From NCBI GenBank assembly GCA_965652565.1, contig CBFGWL010000068.1, positions 1 through 16,097 on the forward strand: 16,097 nt of DNA, written 5' to 3'. Under the pieces are notes generated by a model, which saw only the letters and a list, made by a program, of their open reading frames with translations, was not told the DNA's origin and made no database searches. Made by a program: the position numbers and the translations under genes. Below are positions 1 through 9,955 of this stretch, piece after piece (the first letter of the stretch is position 1; each line of letters begins with the position of its first letter). The stretch is from RSA11 sp965652565. Lineage in GTDB: Bacteria > Actinomycetota > Thermoleophilia > Solirubrobacterales > 70-9.

Positions 1-806
<806 letters not shown>

Positions 807-1084
807 AAGTGGACGGACGGCGTCCGTGCCGGCGAACCGGACGGAGCCTTCCTTCCAAACTCGGAAAGTCGTCATGCGCTCTCGCGTCGCTCGGTACACC
901 CAGCGACACGCATGACGGGGTCTGATTCAGTCCCGTCGCGGCACCGAAAGACGGCACGCGACGGGGTCGAACCTGGACGCGACGGGACCTGGGCGGTCAA
1001 CCGTCGCGCGCTGCTCAGTTTTCAAACACCGCTCCGCCGTGTTGCGAGGGGCTCTCGCCACGCGACGGTCCGTTTCAAACGCGA
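807..1084 (-). other. rRNA operon leader with structured elements and boxA-like motif
   Basis: This stretch holds no credible gene; it is the transcribed leader between the rrn promoter and 16S. Visible elements, nearest the promoter first: a boxA-like segment at 1011-1030 (minus strand GGTGTTTGAAAACTGAGCAG), similar to the antitermination boxA segment of actinobacterial rRNA leaders. Next is an inverted repeat CCCGTCGCG (932-940) / CGCGACGGG (957-965), whose right arm recurs at 978-986. Last is a two-tier hairpin at 870-917 with outer arms CGTCATGCG / CGCATGACG and inner arms GTCGCT / AGCGAC. RNase III-type processing is likely, but the partner strand beyond 16S is outside the window. Confidence 0.75.
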
Positions 1085-1090
1085 CCAGTG

Positions 1091-1120
1091 AGTATATCCG
1101 GATCGCTTCGCTCCGTACAA
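1091..1120 (-). promoter_or_regulatory. rrn operon promoter (sigma-70 type)
   Basis: On the minus strand there is a -35 hexamer TTGTAC (1115-1120), an 18-nt spacer and a -10 hexamer TATACT (1091-1096). The expected start of transcription is near 1084. It sits upstream of the boxA-like motif and 16S, as an rrn promoter should. A weaker second -10-like hexamer, TACACT (1167-1172), lies further upstream with no convincing -35; it could be part of a tandem promoter. Confidence 0.75.
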
Positions 1121-1140
1121 GGCCCGGAAGACTTCCGGCC
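1121..1140 (-). terminator. GC-rich hairpin after tyrS, abutting the rrn -35 box
   Basis: The segment is a near-perfect palindrome: arms GGCCGGAA and TTCCGGCC, with one bulged C and a 3-nt loop. It lies 53 nt after the tyrS stop and ends directly against the rrn -35 hexamer. It could stop transcription leaving tyrS before it enters the rRNA operon. There is no U-tract, so intrinsic termination is uncertain; a regulatory role at the promoter is also possible. Confidence 0.4.
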
Positions 1141-1193
1141 CCGGACCCTGCCCGGCGCGGCGGCAGAGTGTAGCGAACGTCCGCGCGACCTTC

Positions 1194-2402
1194 TCAGGCG
1201 TCGTCGGAGCCTGCAGCGGCGCCTTCGGCAAGCCGCACGAAGCGCCGCTTTCCGACCTGCAGAACGCGGCCCGCGAGCTCGTCGACGGGCATATCCAAGC
1301 GGCCGGCGGCGAGCGGCTCGCCGTCGAGCTTCACGCCCCCGCCCTGGATCAGGCGACGCGCCTCGCTCGTGCTCACCCCGAACTGCGCCTTGATCAGCGC
1401 CGGTAGGTGCACGACGCCGTCCGCGTTGGCCTCCGGCTTCGCGGTGGGGATCTCGTCCGGGATCTCGCGGCGCTTGTGGACCGCGTCGAAGCGCTCCTCG
1501 GCCCCACGTGCCGCGTCGGCCGAGTGAAAGCGCTCCACCAGGGCGCGTGCCAGGGCGCGCTTCGCTTCGTTGGGGTGCGCCTCGGGGTCGCGCGCACGGC
1601 CGAGCAGGAGCACGTAGTACTCGTCCATCGCCTCGTCCGGGATGCTCATCAGCTTCCCGAACATGTCGGCCGGCTCGTCGGTCACGCCTACGTAGTTGTC
1701 GTAGCTCTTCGACATCTTGCGTACGCCGTCGGTGCCGACGAGGATCGGCATGGTCAGGATCGACTGGGGCGCCTGGCCGTAGGCGATCTGCACATCGCGC
1801 CCGAAGAGCAGGTTGAACTTCTGGTCCGTGGCGCCAAGCTCGATGTCGGCTTCGACGGCCACCGAGTCGTAGCCCTGCAGCACGGGGTAGAGCAGCTCGA
1901 GGGCCGAGATCGCCTGGCCCGAGCTCATCCGCTTCTGAAAGTCCTCGCGCTCGAGCAGGCGCGCGACCGTGAAGCGGCGGATCAGTTCGAACATCTCGCC
2001 GCTCGTCATGTCGAGCCACTCGCTGTTGTGGCGGATCTCGGTGCGCTCGGGGTCGAGCACCTTGAAGGCCTGCTCCTGATAGGTGCGCGCGTTCGCCTCG
2101 ATCTGCTCCGCGCTCAGCACCGGACGCGTCGCGTCGCGGCCGCTGGGGTCGCCGACGCGCGCGGTGTAGTCACCGACGATCAGGACCACCGTGTGACCGA
2201 GATCCTGGAACTGACGCAGCTTGGTGAGCACGACACAGTGGCCCAGATGGATGTCCGCGCTGGTCGGATCCATCCCGAACTTCACGCGCAGCGGACGCCC
2301 CTCGCGAAGCTGCTCCGCGAGGCGTCCCTCGGGCAGTACGTCGACCGCCCCGGCCAGCAAGCGCTCCAGCGCGGCGGCCTCGTCTGTGCCCGTTTTCGTC
2401 AC
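1194..2402 (-). CDS. tyrS: Tyrosyl-tRNA synthetase (TyrZ-like)
   Basis: Cytoplasmic enzyme that charges tRNA-Tyr with tyrosine using ATP. The 402-residue protein has the class I fold signatures: a HIGH-type motif HLGH at residues 52-55 in the context KFGMDPTSADIHLGH, and KMSKS at 229-233. It ends in an S4-like RNA-binding domain (about 344-390) followed by an Ala/Gly/Asp tail. Length is typical. The motif context matches the TyrZ branch better than the E. coli TyrS branch. The chosen start is GTG at 2402. There is no Shine-Dalgarno there, but a -10-like TAGCAT (2411-2416, minus strand) lies 8 nt upstream, which fits a leaderless mRNA. The gene runs toward the rrn promoter on the same strand. 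Confidence 0.95.
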   Translation of the reverse strand: MTKTGTDEAAALERLLAGAVDVLPEGRLAEQLREGRPLRVKFGMDPTSADIHLGHCVVLTKLRQFQDLGHTVVLIVGDYTARVGDPSGRDATRPVLSAEQIEANARTYQEQAFKVLDPERTEIRHNSEWLDMTSGEMFELIRRFTVARLLEREDFQKRMSSGQAISALELLYPVLQGYDSVAVEADIELGATDQKFNLLFGRDVQIAYGQAPQSILTMPILVGTDGVRKMSKSYDNYVGVTDEPADMFGKLMSIPDEAMDEYYVLLLGRARDPEAHPNEAKRALARALVERFHSADAARGAEERFDAVHKRREIPDEIPTAKPEANADGVVHLPALIKAQFGVSTSEARRLIQGGGVKLDGEPLAAGRLDMPVDELAGRVLQVGKRRFVRLAEGAAAGSDDA

Positions 2403-2560
2403 GGGGCCCAATGCTAGACTGGCTCGCCGGCTGCGGGGGAGGCGCTCTTCGCCCCCAAGCGGCAACTGGCCCCCGTGGTCGGGCCGATGCCGAAACGGTC
2501 TGGGCGCCCGCTGCGGGGCCGCATCGCCCAGCGCGATGCCGACCGCCGATTGACATCCAG
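2403..2560. promoter_or_regulatory. Divergent tyrS / penicillin-binding protein intergenic region
   Basis: This 158-nt gap separates divergent genes. Two overlapping -10-like hexamers share bases at 2411-2420: TAGCAT on the minus strand toward tyrS and TAGACT on the plus strand (2415-2420) toward the PBP gene. Neither has a convincing -35 at 17-18 nt, so these are candidates only. The open frame continues upstream of the PBP start through this region, but its translation (Gly/Arg/Pro/Ala-rich) does not look like protein. Confidence 0.4.
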
Positions 2561-5035
2561 ATGGGCTCCGAAGACACACCCAAGCGGCGCCGGCGGGAAC
2601 GGACCCCGAGAAGGAGAGGTCCCACGGCTGCCGAGCGCGCCGCCGCACGCATGCGCGCGAACGGCGCGTCCGCGATCGCGGGCGGCGGCGCCACCACCAA
2701 CGGCGCCGGCAGCTCGGATGGCAACGGCGCGGCCGACCCATCCGGCAGCGGGTCGGATGGCGATGGGCGCAACGGGCGGCGGGCCCAGCTCGCCGTGATC
2801 GACGGCGGCAACGAGCCGGCGGCGCGCCGCCCCAAACTCAAGAAGCTGCGCGCCCTGCTCGTGATCATGGGCCTGTCGCTGCTCGCGGCCGTCTCGTGGG
2901 TGTTCGGCGTGATGATGGCCGTCGCCCAGGACCTGCCCTCGCTCGAGAACCGCGCGCAGTACGAGGCCGCCGAGAACTCGGTCATGGTCGACATCAACGG
3001 CGAGGAGCTGGGCACGCTCACCAACAACGAGGGGCGGATCCTCGTCGCGTCGGAGGAGATCGCGCCGATCATGAAGTCGGCCGTCGTCGCCATCGAGGAC
3101 GAGCGCTTCTACGAGCACCGGGGCGTCGACTTCCAGGGCATCGCCCGCGCCCTCTACCAGGACGTCCTTTCCGGATCCCCGTCCCAGGGCGGCTCGACGA
3201 TCACGCAGCAGTTCGTCAAGAACGCCCTGGAGGCGCAGGACAGCCGCACGATCTTCCAGAAGCTGCGGGAGGCGGCGCTCGCCTACCACCTCGAGCGCCA
3301 GTGGTCCAAGGACAAGATCCTCACCGAGTACCTCAACGCGGCGTATTTCGGCGAGGGCGCGTACGGCATCGAGGCGGCCGCCCAGACCTACTTCGGCTAC
3401 GCGCACCCCGGCTGCGTCGAGGCCACCAACTGCGCACAGGAACTCCTGCCGTGGGAGGCGGCGCTACTGGCGGCGATCATCTCCTCCCCCTCGGCGTACT
3501 CGCCACGCGACAACCCTGAGGACGCGAGGCGCCAGCGCGACGTGGTGCTCCGCAAGATGATGGAGCAGGGCGTGATCACCGAGGCCGAGTACGAGGAGTA
3601 CATCCAGAAGGAGCTGCCGGTGCCCGCGCAGATCGAACCGCCGGCGGAGGATTCCGAGGCGCCGTACTTCACGTCATGGGTGCGCCAGCAGCTCGTCGAT
3701 CGCTACGGCCCGGGCAAGGCCTTCGGCGGTGGCCTGACCGTGAAGACGACGCTGGATCTCGAGTTCCAGCGCCAGGTCGAGGAGATCGCGCGCAGCCGCG
3801 TCGGCGGCGTAGGGCTCGACAGCGCCGTCGTGGTTCTCGACAACGAGACCGCCGGCGTGCGCGCGATGGTCGGCGGCTTCGACTTCGAGAAGAGCGCCTT
3901 CAACCTGGCGACGAACGGCCAGCGCCAGCCGGGCTCCTCGTTCAAGCCGTTCACGCTCGTGACCGCGCTGCAGGAGGGCGTCTCCCCCGAGGACGTCTTC
4001 ACCTCGGCGCCGAAGCAGTTCACTTTCAAGGCCAAGGTCCGCAAGAAGAACGGGAAGAAGAAGGTTGTCACCGACGTCTTCAAGCCCGCCAACTACGAGG
4101 ACTCCTACCTCGGCTCGGCGTCGCTCACCTCAGCGACTACGCACTCCGACAACTCCGTGTACGCCGAGCTCGGCCTGAAGGTGGGTCTCAGCGACATCGC
4201 CGAGACGGCCCGGAAGATGGGTATCCGCAGCGACCTGCGCACGGACACCAAGTACAAGATCGGGAAAAACTTCGAGCCGTACAACCCGGCGATGATCCTC
4301 GGCGGCCTGGCCACCGGCGTCACCCCGATGGAGATGACGCACGCCTATCTCACCCTCGAGGAGGACGGCGATCGCATCTCCGGCACGATGGCCGCGAGCC
4401 CCGGCGGCCCGGTGGGCATCCAGGAGGTGACCGACGGCGACGGAGAGCTCGTGGAGGACCGCACCGGTGCGAGCGGCGAGAACGAGTCCGTACGCCGTCA
4501 GGTGATCGATCCCGAGGTCGCGGAGACCGCCACGACCATCCTCTCCGGAGTGGTCTCGAGCGGGACGGGCACGAACGCCCGGACCGGCGAACCGACCTGG
4601 GGCAAGACCGGCACCACGGACGACAACGGCGACGCGTGGTTCTGCGGGGCGACCCCTGACATCACGGCGTGCGTGTGGGTCGGACACGCGGACTCCAACC
4701 AACCGATGACGAGCGAGTACGGCGGCTCGCCGGTCGACGGCGGCACCTATCCGGCGCTGATCTTCGCTGACGTCGTGAATGCGTGGGTGACGCTCAACGA
4801 CGCGCGCAACGCCGAGAAGGACGCCCGCAAGGCCGAGAAGGAAGCGGCCAAGGCGCCCCCGGTGGAGCCGGCCCCCACCCCCGTCACGCCCACGCCGGCT
4901 CCCGAGGAAACCCCGGTCGCGCCCGCGCCCGAGGAAGAGGCGCCCCCAGCGCAGCCCGAGCAGCCCGCAACCGAGGAGCAGCAGGGCGGCTCGACGCCGG
5001 CCGCGCCCGAGGAGGGCGCGCTCGCCGCGCCCTAG
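2561..5035 (+). CDS. Class A penicillin-binding protein (glycosyltransferase/transpeptidase, PBP1A-like)
   Basis: Bifunctional cell-wall enzyme that polymerises lipid II into glycan strands and cross-links stem peptides outside the membrane. In the 824-residue product a basic, low-complexity cytoplasmic head (about 1-95) precedes one membrane anchor (about 97-122). The GT51 domain has EDERFYEH at 179-186, with the catalytic Glu in that motif, and GGSTITQQ at 210-217. The transpeptidase domain has SSFK at 459-462 (acylated Ser first), SDN at 529-531 and KTG at 682-684. The C-terminal about 75 residues form a Lys/Ala then Pro/Glu/Ala-rich tail. ATG 2561 was chosen because protein-like basic sequence begins there; no Shine-Dalgarno is evident, and ATG 2651 is an alternative. 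All four cysteines lie outside the membrane (285, 291, 695, 704). Transcribed divergently from tyrS. Confidence 0.95.
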   Translation: MGSEDTPKRRRRERTPRRRGPTAAERAAARMRANGASAIAGGGATTNGAGSSDGNGAADPSGSGSDGDGRNGRRAQLAVIDGGNEPAARRPKLKKLRALLVIMGLSLLAAVSWVFGVMMAVAQDLPSLENRAQYEAAENSVMVDINGEELGTLTNNEGRILVASEEIAPIMKSAVVAIEDERFYEHRGVDFQGIARALYQDVLSGSPSQGGSTITQQFVKNALEAQDSRTIFQKLREAALAYHLERQWSKDKILTEYLNAAYFGEGAYGIEAAAQTYFGYAHPGCVEATNCAQELLPWEAALLAAIISSPSAYSPRDNPEDARRQRDVVLRKMMEQGVITEAEYEEYIQKELPVPAQIEPPAEDSEAPYFTSWVRQQLVDRYGPGKAFGGGLTVKTTLDLEFQRQVEEIARSRVGGVGLDSAVVVLDNETAGVRAMVGGFDFEKSAFNLATNGQRQPGSSFKPFTLVTALQEGVSPEDVFTSAPKQFTFKAKVRKKNGKKKVVTDVFKPANYEDSYLGSASLTSATTHSDNSVYAELGLKVGLSDIAETARKMGIRSDLRTDTKYKIGKNFEPYNPAMILGGLATGVTPMEMTHAYLTLEEDGDRISGTMAASPGGPVGIQEVTDGDGELVEDRTGASGENESVRRQVIDPEVAETATTILSGVVSSGTGTNARTGEPTWGKTGTTDDNGDAWFCGATPDITACVWVGHADSNQPMTSEYGGSPVDGGTYPALIFADVVNAWVTLNDARNAEKDARKAEKEAAKAPPVEPAPTPVTPTPAPEETPVAPAPEEEAPPAQPEQPATEEQQGGSTPAAPEEGALAAP

Positions 5036-5042
5036 GAGCCGA

Positions 5043-5064
5043 GCGGGCCGCCGCGCCCGGCCGC
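5043..5064. terminator. Possible bidirectional terminator hairpin between convergent genes
   Basis: In the 28-nt gap between the convergent PBP and mpg stops, GCGG-CCG and CGG-CCGC can pair (7 bp with one bulged G). A smaller CGGGC/GCCCG stem is also possible. Neither side has a U-tract. Placement favours termination; sequence support is weak because GC-rich DNA pairs readily. Confidence 0.25.
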
Positions 5065-5678
5065 TATTCGCGCGGCAGCGGGCGCGAGACGAACCGGCTG
5101 CCGCGCGCGCAGAAGCGCCACGGCAGATCCGCTGCCTTCGTGATGCCGACGCGCGGGCCGATCGTGATCTCAGGGACCTGCCACTCGCCCGTGCGCGCCC
5201 GCACCTCGAACGGCGGCGCGGCGAGCGAGGCACGGTTGTGCTGAAGGCCGACCCCGAGCGCCTCGGTGAGCTTGCCCGGGCCCGAGCAGAGCTCGCGCAA
5301 CTCACTGCGCCCTCGGCGCTCCCGCATGCGCTCGATCCCCCAGCGCGGCTCCAGGGCGCGGATCAGCACCGCGGCCGCCTCCCCCTCTGGCTCGGCGACG
5401 GCGTTCAGGAGGCTGTGGATCCCGTACGAGAGGTACACGTAGGCGCGGCCCGGCGGCCCGAAGAGCGGCTCCGTGCGCTCGGTGAGGCCGACGTAGGCGT
5501 GGCAGGCCGGCTCCGAGGCGTGGTAGCTCTCGGTCTCGACGATCACGCCGCCCACGCCGTCGACGAGGAGCGCGCAGCCGATCAGATCGCGGGCGACGTC
5601 GTGTACGGAGCGGTCGTAGAAGCTCTCGGGAAGGAGCTCACCGACGGGCGCGGCGGACGGTGGCGCGCCCGTGCTCAC
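5064..5678 (-). CDS. mpg: 3-methyladenine DNA glycosylase (AAG/MPG family)
   Basis: Base-excision repair enzyme that flips out and removes alkylated or deaminated purines such as 3-methyladenine and hypoxanthine. The 204-residue product shows the family hallmarks: ETESY at 48-52, where Glu50 corresponds to the catalytic Glu and Tyr52 to the intercalating/stacking Tyr region of human AAG; FGPPGRAYVYLSYG (about 73-86); and SGPGKLTEALG (about 132-142). Length is usual for bacterial members. The GTG start at 5678 overlaps the argH stop (GTGA), and GGAG lies 5 nt upstream inside argH, so translation is probably coupled. It is the last gene of the minus-strand operon; a DNA repair gene behind amino-acid biosynthesis genes has no obvious metabolic rationale. 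Confidence 0.93.
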   Translation of the reverse strand: MSTGAPPSAAPVGELLPESFYDRSVHDVARDLIGCALLVDGVGGVIVETESYHASEPACHAYVGLTERTEPLFGPPGRAYVYLSYGIHSLLNAVAEPEGEAAAVLIRALEPRWGIERMRERRGRSELRELCSGPGKLTEALGVGLQHNRASLAAPPFEVRARTGEWQVPEITIGPRVGITKAADLPWRFCARGSRFVSRPLPRE

Positions 5679-7045
5679 CCCAGCTCCGCCAGGGCCGCGC
5701 GCGCGGCCTCGAACTGCTCGCGGATGCGCTCCGAAGCGGTGCCGCCCGGCGAGCGCTTCGACTCGAGCCACTGGCCCTCGCCCAGCACCGCGTAGTACTC
5801 GTCGTCGAGCAACTCGGAGTGCTCCCGGATCTCGTCCGGCTCGAGCTCCGAGAGCCGGCGCCCGCTCGCCAGCGCCTCGCGCACGAGGCTGCCGACGACG
5901 CCGTGCGCCTCGCGGAACGGCATGCCCTTGCGCACGAGCAGATCCGCGACGTCGGTCGCGGCGGGGAACTCGTCGGCGGCGGCGTCCGCGAGCCGCTCCC
6001 GGTTGAAGGTGATGCCGGCGAGCATCTTGTCGGCCGCCGCCAGGCACGTCTCGAGCGTGTCGACGGCGTCGAAGAGCGCCTCCTTGTCCTCCTGCAGGTC
6101 CTTCGAGTAGGCGAGCGGCAGCGCGTGCAGAACGCCGAGCAGGGTCTGCAGCGAGGCGGCGACGCGCGGCGCCTTCGCCCGCAGCAGCTCCGCCGCGTCG
6201 GGGTTCTTCTTCTGCGGCATGATGCTCGAGCCCGAGGAGAAGTCGTCGGCGGGCTCGCAGAAGCCGAACTCCTGGCTCGACCACAGGACGAGCTCACTGC
6301 CCAGCCGGGAGAGATGCGTAGCGCAGATCGCCGCGGCCGAGAGGTAGTCGAGTACGGCGTCGCGGTTGGAGACCGCGTCGAGCGAGTTCGGCGACGGCGC
6401 CGCGAAGCCGAGCTCCGCGGCGGTTCCCTCGCGGTCGAGCTCCCAGTTGAGTCCGGCGAGCGCGCCGGAGCCCAGCGGCATCTCAGCCGCCGCCGCGTCG
6501 CGGGCCGCGGCCAGGCGCCGGGCGTCGCGACGGAGCATCCAGAAGTAGGCGAGCAGGTGGTGCGCCAGATACACGGGCTGGGCGCGCTGCAGATGCGTGT
6601 AGCCCGGAAGCTGCCAGTCGGCGTGGGCCTCGGCGAGCTCGAGCAGCGTGCCCATCAGCCCGCGCACGAGGGTGAGCGCGCGCTCCGAGGCCTCGCGCAC
6701 GAAGAGCGCGACATCGGTCGCCACCTGGTCGTTGCGCGAGCGCGCCGTGTGCAGCTTGCCCCCGACCGGCCCGACGAGCTCGGTCAGCCGGCGCTCGACC
6801 GCCATGTGGATGTCCTCGTCGTCGTCGCGGAACGGAAACTCGCCGCGCTCGAGCTCATCCGCGACGGCCTTCAGGCCGCGCTCGAGCTGCGCGAGCTCCT
6901 CGTCGGTCAGCACGCCCGCCCGGCGCAGGCCCCGCGCGTGCGCCAGCGAGCCGCGGATGTCCTGCGGCCAAAGGCGCCGGTCGAAGGAGATCGACGCGTT
7001 GATGCGCTGAAAAAGCGGGTCCTGCGGCGTGTCGAAGCGTCCCAT
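5675..7045 (-). CDS. argH: Argininosuccinate lyase
   Basis: Catalyses the last step of arginine synthesis, splitting argininosuccinate into arginine and fumarate. The 456-residue protein has the fumarase/aspartase-superfamily signature GSSIMPQKKNPD at 272-283, whose serine region carries the catalytic base, plus TARSRNDQVATD at 100-111 and THLQRAQP at 150-157. Length is standard. ATG 7045 follows the DegT-family gene by 3 nt; the usual N-terminal ASL sequence (aromatic FDRRLWPQDI, about 21-30) fits this start. The 3' end overlaps mpg by 4 nt. No other arg genes are in the window, so the arginine link within this leucine/isoleucine operon is isolated. Confidence 0.97.
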   Translation of the reverse strand: MGRFDTPQDPLFQRINASISFDRRLWPQDIRGSLAHARGLRRAGVLTDEELAQLERGLKAVADELERGEFPFRDDDEDIHMAVERRLTELVGPVGGKLHTARSRNDQVATDVALFVREASERALTLVRGLMGTLLELAEAHADWQLPGYTHLQRAQPVYLAHHLLAYFWMLRRDARRLAAARDAAAAEMPLGSGALAGLNWELDREGTAAELGFAAPSPNSLDAVSNRDAVLDYLSAAAICATHLSRLGSELVLWSSQEFGFCEPADDFSSGSSIMPQKKNPDAAELLRAKAPRVAASLQTLLGVLHALPLAYSKDLQEDKEALFDAVDTLETCLAAADKMLAGITFNRERLADAAADEFPAATDVADLLVRKGMPFREAHGVVGSLVREALASGRRLSELEPDEIREHSELLDDEYYAVLGEGQWLESKRSPGGTASERIREQFEAARAALAELG

Positions 7046-7048
7046 CGT

Positions 7049-8211
7049 CTACGTCCAGCTCCCCGCGAGCGCCTCGGCGAGCGCCTCGCTCACACGCGCG
7101 ACTTGGTCTTCGGTCATGGCCGGGAAGAATGGCAGCGCGAGCGAGCGCGCGGCGACGTCCTCGGCCACTGGGAACTCACCGCCCGCAAAACCGAAGCGCT
7201 CGCGGTAGTGCGGCATCAGGTGGATGCACGGCAGGTAGGCCTTCGCCGCAATGCCGCGCTCGGCCAGGGTCGCGATGACCGCGTCGCGATCGGCGCCGCG
7301 CGGCAGGCGCACGGGGTAGACGAACCAGCTGCGCCGCTCCGCCCCGCGGTCCGCGCAGGGCAGGACGAGCCCGTCGAGCTCAGCGCCGGGCGCCGCGGGG
7401 ACGCCCCCGAGCTCACCGAGCGCCTCGGCGTACAGGCCCGCGACGCGCGCCCGGCGGGCGAGCGTCTCGTCGGCGCGCTCGAGCTGCGCGACGCCCAGCG
7501 CCGCCTGCAACTCGGTCATCCGGTAGTTGAAGCCGAGCCGGTCGTGATCGAGCCAATCCATGTCGAGCGCGCGCCCCTGGTTGCGCTCGCTGCGCAGAAG
7601 CGCCGCCTCCTCGGCCGTCCGGGGCACGAGCACCCCGCCCTCCCCCGTCGTGAGCTGCTTGTTCGCGTAGAAGGCGAAGCTCGCGAGGTTGCCGCGGGCT
7701 CCGACGCGGACGCCGTCGGCATCCACGGCGCCGGGCGCCTGGCAGGCATCCTCGAGGACGCCCAGGCCGCGTTGCGTGGCCAGTTCGCCGAGCTCGCGCA
7801 GCGCAGCGGGATAGCCGAAGATGTGAACGGGCAGAAGGCCCGCGGTGCGCTCGCCCACCGCGGCCCGGGCGGCCTCGGGGTCCAGATTGAGCGTCACCGG
7901 GTCGACGTCGGCGAAGACCGGCGTGGCGCCCTCGTACAGAAGGCAGTTCGAGGAGGCGACGAAGCTGAACGGCGTCGTGACGACCTCGTCTCCCGGACCC
8001 CAGCCGAGACGCCGTACGCCGAGGTGAAGCGCGGCGGTACCGGATGAGACCGCGACCGCGTCGCCCGCGCCGATCCACTCGGCGAAGGCGCGCTCGAAGC
8101 GCTCCTGGACTGGACCCAGGGAGAGCCGGCCGGAGCGCAGGACTTCGAGGACGAGCTCCTCCTCCCGCTCGCCGAGCTCCGGCCGCGCGAGCGGTATCCC
8201 GTCCGCGCCGC

Positions 8212-8215
<4 letters not shown>
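7049..8215 (-). CDS. DegT/DnrJ/EryC1/StrS-family PLP aminotransferase
   Basis: The 388-residue protein belongs to the fold-type I PLP family best known for aminating keto sugars on nucleotide carriers in surface-polysaccharide or antibiotic-sugar pathways. Visible motifs: SGTAALHL (58-65, phosphate/cofactor loop), EDACQA (155-160, Asp for the pyridine nitrogen), FYANKQLTTGEGG with the PLP lysine at 186, and the late HLMPHYR segment. All expected catalytic positions are present. The start is probably TTG at 8215, overlapping the cimA stop (TTGA); no strong Shine-Dalgarno is seen, suggesting coupling to cimA. The substrate cannot be inferred. No sugar-nucleotide genes are nearby, and the neighbours are amino-acid genes, so a non-sugar keto substrate is possible. 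Confidence 0.9.
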
Positions 8216-9828
<1,613 letters not shown>

Positions 9829-9955
9829 GGTTGATGCCTTTCGGGTTGCGAGGGGTGCGAGCTCGTTGCGCGCCTTCGCAGGGGCGCGCGGCCGCGGGGG
9901 CGTCAGGCCGCCGCGGCCCTGCTAATTCGCTCGATCGCCTCGAAACCCGGACGCA
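9829..9955 (-). other. 127-nt intercistronic gap with strong hairpin (9878-9922)
   Basis: This is the longest gap inside the operon, between ilvE and cimA. GCAGG (9878-9882) pairs with CCTGC (9918-9922), and inside it GCCGCGG (9891-9897) pairs with CCGCGGC (9911-9917) around a 13-nt loop. No U-run follows and no leader peptide rich in branched-chain codons was seen. It could be an attenuator, an mRNA-stabilising or processing structure, or a partial terminator that lowers cimA expression. No convincing promoter was found in the gap. Confidence 0.4.

Noticed and set aside
1407..2417. Long plus-strand frame opposite tyrS (336 codons)
   Set aside because: It mirrors the codon-phase pattern of tyrS, which has full catalytic motifs; the plus-strand product has none.
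2411..2560. PBP start at the upstream ATG 2411
   Set aside because: The extra 50 residues do not look like protein, the ATG lies within the putative promoter hexamers, and the protein-like basic head starts at 2561.
5660..8047. Long plus-strand frame (795 codons) opposite argH and the DegT-family gene
   Set aside because: It is an antisense shadow of two genes with intact family motifs; the product is Arg/Ala/Glu-rich with no domain.
9829..9955. Leader peptide for attenuation before cimA
   Set aside because: No short frame with clustered Leu/Ile/Val codons and an RBS was seen in the gap, and no U-tract follows the hairpin.
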